DNA of 43,368 nt from Paramagnetospirillum marisnigri (GTDB lineage: Bacteria; Pseudomonadota; Alphaproteobacteria; Rhodospirillales; Magnetospirillaceae): contig NZ_LWQT01000052.1 of assembly GCF_001650715.1 (NCBI RefSeq), forward strand, positions 1 to 43,368, in the 5' to 3' direction. The notes under the pieces were generated by a model that was given only the letters and a program-made list of their open reading frames with translations, searched no databases and was not told the DNA's origin. Shown piece by piece: positions 40,496 to 43,368 of the stretch; position 1 is the first letter of the stretch, and each line of letters starts with the position of its first letter. The position numbers and the translations under genes are program-made.

Positions 40496-40571
40496 GCCGG
40501 CGTAGCTCAGTTGGTAGAGCAGCGCATTCGTAATGCGCGGGTCGGGAGTTCGAGTCTCTTCGCCGGCACCA
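40496..40571 (+). tRNA. tRNA-Thr (anticodon CGU)
   Basis: Acceptor GCCGGCG pairs with CGCCGGC, the D arm is GCTC/GAGC, the anticodon stem GCGCA/TGCGC has loop TTCGTAA with anticodon CGT at 40529-40531, and the T arm contains TTCGAGT. CCA is encoded (40569-40571). The tyrosine integrase gene starts 128 nt downstream, so the 3' half of this gene is the probable attachment site of the adjoining element. Confidence 0.97.
40541..40571 (+). other. Probable attachment site (attL side) in the tRNA-Thr 3' end
   Basis: Tyrosine integrases commonly recombine within the T-arm and acceptor end of tRNA genes and restore the gene on integration. Here the intact tRNA 3' end directly borders foreign-looking sequence with an integrase. 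The exact core cannot be set because the second copy is not within the window. Confidence 0.5.
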
Positions 40572-40599
40572 TTTTTCCCAATGAAATCAATGATGCAGG

Positions 40600-40620
40600 G
40601 CCGCTGAAAAGCGGCTTTTT
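40600..40620 (+). terminator. Intrinsic terminator after tRNA-Thr
   Basis: GCCGCT-GAAA-AGCGGC (40600-40615) followed by TTTTT (40616-40620). A compact stem with a GNRA loop and U-tract, 29 nt after the tRNA end. Confidence 0.85.
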
Positions 40621-40698
40621 GCATTTCACACTCTTTTCACATAAGCTCACAGCGAGTGCGCGAGCTGTGACTACAATTATTACTTGTATTGGTGTGAA

Positions 40699-42015
40699 AT
40701 GCCCCGTGAAAAGAAGACGGAATATTTCTACCTTGATGACAGGGCGATAGCGCTCTACCAGCGGCCCAACAGCAGCATGTGGCAAGCGCGGATTGTCAGG
40801 GAGGATGGCAACGCCATTGTGCGCAGCACGGGCGAGCGCAACTTTGACAAGGCCGTGGAATGGGCGCGGCGAGAGAAGATGCGGGCCGAGGTGCTGACTG
40901 AACAAGGGCTTGATCCCCACACCAAGTCCTTCAAGTCGGTTGCCGAGCTTTGGCTTGCTGCCATTGGCCGCGATCCGACCAACAAGCCCCGCAAGATCAG
41001 CGACTACACGAAGATCGTGAAGCGCTACCACATCCCGTATTTCGGCAAGCACAAGATCACGCAGATCACCCAAAAAACCTTGGCCGATTACGAGATATGG
41101 CGAGCGGCGTTTTGGCAGACAGGCCCTGGTGCCGAGCAGCGGGAAGAGACAATCCGACGGGCCGATGGCAGCACCTATACGCGGGAAAAGAAGGTCGCCA
41201 GCAGGGGCAAGGGCGACGCGGAAGACACTGTGCTGCGGCAAATCTTCAAATTCGCGGTCAACCACGACTTCCTTGATGGTTCGCGCATGCCGAACATCGG
41301 GCAAAAGACGACACGAGGAGATAAGGGCGCTGTGAAGCGACGCCCTTCATTCACCAAGGAACAGGCCAAGGCCATCTTGGACTACTGCAACAGCTTCCCC
41401 GACACTCAGTCGGAAAAGCTCACCAACGAACGGCTGGTGTTCGGCGCATTCATCCACCTCGTTCTCGGCACGGGACTTCGGCCAGGGAAAGAGCATCAGC
41501 CGATCAAGTGGAAGCACTTCTCCCTCAAGATCGTTGATGACGTACCGCACGCCTATTTGACCATTGTGAAAGAGACAAAAACGGGCACGAGGCTGGTGCG
41601 TTGCGACAGTTTCGTGTGGCCGATGCTGTCGGGTTTTCGCTATGTCAGCAAATTCAATGGCGAGGACGATTTCGTCTTGGCCAATCAGGAAACTGGCGAG
41701 GCCGTCGTGTCATTCAAGCGGCAGTTCAACACCATGTTGAAGGCGCTGAAGATGGAAACCGACGTGCAAGGCGACCATTTCACCCCGTATTGCCTGCGCC
41801 ATACCTATGCCACGCTGAAGCTCAACGAGGGCGTCTCGGATCGGCTGGTCGCCATCAACATGGGCACAAGCCCCGACATGATCCACCGCTATTACGGACA
41901 CGACACGTCGGTGAGCAGGGCCAACGAATTCAACACGGACATTGATTGGCTGACGCTGGATGCGGAGAAGCTGAAGAAGGTGAAGCGACCGCCCAATCCG
42001 AAAAAGAAGCCCTGA
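40699..42015 (+). CDS. int: Tyrosine recombinase/integrase
   Basis: 438 aa from ATG 40699 (MPREKKTEYFYLDDRAIALY). It has an N-terminal arm-binding and SAM-like domain (about 70-200) and a C-terminal catalytic domain. Visible catalytic residues are R261 (GTGLRPGKE), a beta-hairpin lysine at K291 or K294, R367 with H368 (YCLRHTYATLKLNEG) and nucleophile Y399 (MIHRYYGH). The usual first histidine of HxxR is Y364, and the GH before the tyrosine is GT (NMGTSPDMIH), so the box is a variant. It is adjacent to its likely target, tRNA-Thr. Confidence 0.92.
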   Translation: MPREKKTEYFYLDDRAIALYQRPNSSMWQARIVREDGNAIVRSTGERNFDKAVEWARREKMRAEVLTEQGLDPHTKSFKSVAELWLAAIGRDPTNKPRKISDYTKIVKRYHIPYFGKHKITQITQKTLADYEIWRAAFWQTGPGAEQREETIRRADGSTYTREKKVASRGKGDAEDTVLRQIFKFAVNHDFLDGSRMPNIGQKTTRGDKGAVKRRPSFTKEQAKAILDYCNSFPDTQSEKLTNERLVFGAFIHLVLGTGLRPGKEHQPIKWKHFSLKIVDDVPHAYLTIVKETKTGTRLVRCDSFVWPMLSGFRYVSKFNGEDDFVLANQETGEAVVSFKRQFNTMLKALKMETDVQGDHFTPYCLRHTYATLKLNEGVSDRLVAINMGTSPDMIHRYYGHDTSVSRANEFNTDIDWLTLDAEKLKKVKRPPNPKKKP

Positions 42016-42017
42016 GT

Positions 42018-42034
42018 TGTCGTGTTACACGACA
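42018..42034. promoter_or_regulatory. 17-bp palindromic operator-like site after the integrase
   Basis: TGTCGTGTTACACGACA is a perfect 8+1+8 palindrome two bases after the integrase stop. It is nearly identical to the site at 42785-42801 and shares the TGTCG-N7-CGACA form with others in 42673-42864. TTATATATAGG follows at 42043-42053, a possible -10, so the site could control a small rightward transcript ending at 42153. Confidence 0.65.
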
Positions 42035-42125
42035 GAGGCACCTTATATATAGGCCACCGTCGCAGCGGGCCTTTGCGCGTCGTACACGCCGGGGAATTGT
42101 TGGGAATGCAGTACGGCACTCATGG

Positions 42126-42153
42126 AAACAGCCCCGCTTGTACGGGGCTGTTT
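42126..42153. terminator. Bidirectional terminator-like hairpin between integrase and DUF6641-like gene
   Basis: AAACAGCCCC (42126-42135) pairs with GGGGCTGTTT (42144-42153) around GCTTGTAC. The A/T ends give a short U-tract on both strands. It separates two convergent genes and lies 6 nt after the DUF6641-like stop on the minus strand. Confidence 0.7.
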
Positions 42154-42158
42154 AGGAC

Positions 42159-42596
42159 TTAGCCGAGCTTCTTGCCGAAGCGTCCCTTCATCGCGGCCAA
42201 CTGCTTGTCCAGTTCACCAGCCACCACGGCATCGCGCACCAGCGTCAGCGTGGGAACCAGTTCCGCCACATCACCGATCTCAATGGCCGTCTTCTTCGGC
42301 TTAATCTCCACGATCTTGTTGCCGTAGCGCACTTCCAGCATGAACGCGCCATTGGTCTCCTGCCAGTACCAGGGGCGAAATTTGACCAGTCGGTCTTGCA
42401 GGGTCTTGTTGCCCTCGCTGTCCTTCGTCCAGCGCTTGCGTCGCACTTCAAAGCTCTCGCCCTTCTGCATCGCTTCCGCAGCAGCGATCTGCTGGTTGAT
42501 GGCCTCCACCAGCTTGTGCCGCAGGCGCCCTTCAGGCGTGGCCGCAACAGCACGTCGGGTCTTCTCGCTCAGCTTCAGTTTGTCCAATGCACTCAT
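42159..42596 (-). CDS. DUF6641-like accessory protein
   Basis: 145 aa from ATG 42596 (MSALDKLKLSEKTRRAVAAT); the adjacent ATG at 42599 is equally possible, and GGAGG serves both. The MSALxKLKL start, a KRWTKDSEGNKT region, FRPWYWQETNGAFMLEVRYG and a helical end (LVRDAVVAGELDKQLAAM) resemble proteins from plasmids and islands that I recall as DUF6641; function unknown. Cytoplasmic, no cysteine. It is divergent from the SpoVG-like gene across a palindrome-rich region. Confidence 0.78.
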   Translation of the reverse strand: MSALDKLKLSEKTRRAVAATPEGRLRHKLVEAINQQIAAAEAMQKGESFEVRRKRWTKDSEGNKTLQDRLVKFRPWYWQETNGAFMLEVRYGNKIVEIKPKKTAIEIGDVAELVPTLTLVRDAVVAGELDKQLAAMKGRFGKKLG

Positions 42597-42672
42597 CATC
42601 ACATCCTCCAATTGGGAACACATGACGAACATGCTATGGCCTGATAGCCGAGCTGGACAACCGAAAGGCACT

Positions 42673-42864
42673 TGTTGGGAAACACGACAAGTTGGCCTGG
42701 GGGGACTGGGTGTAGGTTTAACCTACAGGAGGCGCTGTCGGGTTTTCCGACATACGGCTCGCATGAGTAATCTGACGGGACGAGTGTCGTGTAACACGAC
42801 ACGCCGATGAACATACATGATGTATGTTGTGGCTCGGCCAACTTGTCGGGATTCCCGACAAGTT
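42673..42864. promoter_or_regulatory. Array of six 17-bp palindromes in a divergent control region
   Basis: The gap 42597-42897 has no gene but holds six 17-bp inverted repeats: TGTTGGGAAACACGACA (42673-42689), TGTAGGTTTAACCTACA (42711-42727), TGTCGGGTTTTCCGACA (42736-42752), TGTCGTGTAACACGACA (42785-42801), ACATACATGATGTATGT (42811-42827) and TGTCGGGATTCCCGACA (42844-42860). Four are perfect 8+1+8 palindromes; the last extends to a perfect 25-bp palindrome (42840-42864). Five share the TGT(C/T/A)G-N7-C(G/T)ACA frame. They suit dimeric helix-turn-helix repressors, but could also be partition or replication sites. Confidence 0.8.
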
Positions 42865-42897
42865 ATCGCAGCACTGCCTCCGTGCTATGCTGCCCCT

Positions 42898-43197
42898 ATG
42901 GAAACCAGCACGGCCACCATAACCGTTTTAACCATCACGCCCGTTCATGCTGGCCGCTTGCTGGCGCTGGCCGATGTGGAACTGGTTATTGATGGCGTGT
43001 CCATCGTCATCCACGGCATTCAGGTCCGTGCCGATGGCAGCAAGACCGAAATCACCCTTCCCAATTACCGAGCGCCCGATGGCTCATGGCGAACAGCAGT
43101 GACGCTGCCCGAGGAAGTGCGCGGGCCGATGGGCGATGCCGTCATGGCCGCTGGCCTTGAGGCTGGATTACTGATGGAGAAGGCGGTAGCTGGGTGA
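42898..43197 (+). CDS. SpoVG-like protein
   Basis: 99 aa from ATG 42898 (METSTATITVLTITPVHAGR). Against Bacillus SpoVG the order of conserved elements matches: GRLLALADVEL (GRMRAIASITL), VIHGIQVR (VVHDIRVI), LPNYRAPDGSWRT (MPSKRTPDGEFRD) and EVRGPMGDAV (STRGKIQDAV). SpoVG proteins bind nucleic acid and act as regulators. No Shine-Dalgarno is visible, and TGCTATGCT (about 42879-42887) could be a -10 giving an almost leaderless message. The open frame upstream to 42817 crosses two palindromes and was rejected. Confidence 0.75.
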   Translation: METSTATITVLTITPVHAGRLLALADVELVIDGVSIVIHGIQVRADGSKTEITLPNYRAPDGSWRTAVTLPEEVRGPMGDAVMAAGLEAGLLMEKAVAG

Positions 43198-43262
43198 TTT
43201 GACGAGCAGAACGGCAGCAGGTGACCCACAAGAGGCATTCGATGCGTGAAATTTCTCCCAAC

Positions 43263-43368
43263 TCAGGAAAGCCGGATCTTCAGAGGATCGGCTGCCCCAA
43301 GGCGCTTGGCTTCTTTGTCGAAAGCTTTTTCCCAGACAACACGTAACTGGGACTTTTGCTTTCCTGCC
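43263..43368 (-). CDS. Partial minus-strand gene at the window edge (C-terminal end)
   Basis: Reading from the right edge on the minus strand gives an open frame of 34 codons ending at TGA (43263-43265), with peptide KQKSQLRVVWEKAFDKEAKR then LGAADPLKIRLS. The charged, helical composition looks like real coding sequence, but the fragment is too short to identify. It would be convergent with the SpoVG-like gene. Confidence 0.4.
   Translation of the reverse strand, partial: AGKQKSQLRVVWEKAFDKEAKRLGAADPLKIRLS

Larger units (their letters stand above)
40572..43368. mobile_element. Left end of an integrative element at tRNA-Thr (right end outside window)
   Basis: Starting just after the tRNA-Thr CCA, the sequence carries a tyrosine integrase, a DUF6641-like gene, a SpoVG-like gene and a partial minus-strand gene, with a visibly lower GC content than the preceding 40 kb. 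No transfer, capsid or replication genes are visible, so it cannot be said whether this is a prophage, ICE or genomic island. Confidence 0.78.

Noticed and set aside
42811..42827. Treating ACATACATGATGTATGT as the same site class as the TGTCG palindromes
   Set aside because: It has the same 17-bp 8+1+8 build, but its sequence is unrelated, so it may bind a different protein.
42673..42864. CRISPR array or direct iterons
   Set aside because: The units are palindromes with unequal spacing and varying cores, not constant direct repeats with regular spacers.
42817..42897. Upstream start of the SpoVG-like gene at ATG 42817
   Set aside because: It would place coding sequence across two palindromes and has no ribosome site or family support.
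40572..43368. Second attachment site (repeat of the tRNA-Thr 3' end) inside the window
   Set aside because: I scanned for the T-arm/acceptor sequence ending CGCCGGCACCA and found no second copy, so the element must extend beyond the right edge.

Overview
The window is high-GC alphaproteobacterial chromosome. Gene content and protein flavour fit Rhodospirillales, most likely a Magnetospirillum/Paramagnetospirillum-type bacterium. That assignment comes from recognising the proteins (oxidative dsr sulfur cluster, RpoB/RpoC, many signalling genes), not from a database search. No magnetosome genes are present.

Region 1 (1-12557, + strand) is the classic transcription/translation block: the 3' end of tuf, tRNA-Trp(CCA), secE, nusG, rplK, rplA, rplJ, rplL, rpoB and rpoC, closed by a textbook intrinsic terminator. 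RNA structure lies between several genes: a strong terminator-like hairpin between nusG and rplK, an L10-type leader before rplJ, three tandem hairpins before rpoB, and one hairpin before rpoC. RpoC is about 93 residues longer than the E. coli protein between the catalytic NADFDGD loop and the second zinc site. The insert looks like degenerate copies of a short helical unit.

Region 2 (12558-17222) carries a YhiN/HI0933-type flavoprotein, a GT39-like membrane glycosyltransferase and two poorly characterised minus-strand genes.

Region 3 (17223-27828, - strand) is a complete dsrABEFHCMKLJOP cluster. With dsrEFH and dsrL and without dsrD, this is the oxidative (reverse) sulfite reductase pathway: sulfur is passed DsrE > DsrH > DsrC, oxidised by siroheme DsrAB, and connected to the membrane by DsrMKJOP. 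The key cysteines are all present (DsrE C78, DsrH C20, DsrC C98/C109, DsrJ CxxCH x3 plus C52). Palindromic intergenic repeats have entered three junctions of the operon. A Fe(II)/2OG dioxygenase-like gene and a 75-aa partner are divergent from dsrA.

Region 4 (28057-40426) is mixed: a TPR/GT41 glycosyltransferase, a small membrane protein, a 566-aa protein of unknown function, a voltage-gated K+ channel, a uroporphyrinogen-III methyltransferase plus CbiX-like chelatase pair (plausible siroheme supply for DsrAB), a periplasmic rhodanese, a translationally coupled operon of response regulator, CheC-type phosphatase and PAS-GGDEF-EAL protein, and a TerB-like protein.

Region 5 (40496-43368) is tRNA-Thr(CGU) followed at once by a tyrosine integrase and genes of lower GC: the left end of an integrative element that runs off the window. 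Between its divergent DUF6641-like and SpoVG-like genes lie six 17-bp palindromes in 192 bp, most of the form TGTCG-N7-CGACA, with a further copy just after the integrase. This dense operator array is the most novel-looking signal in the window.
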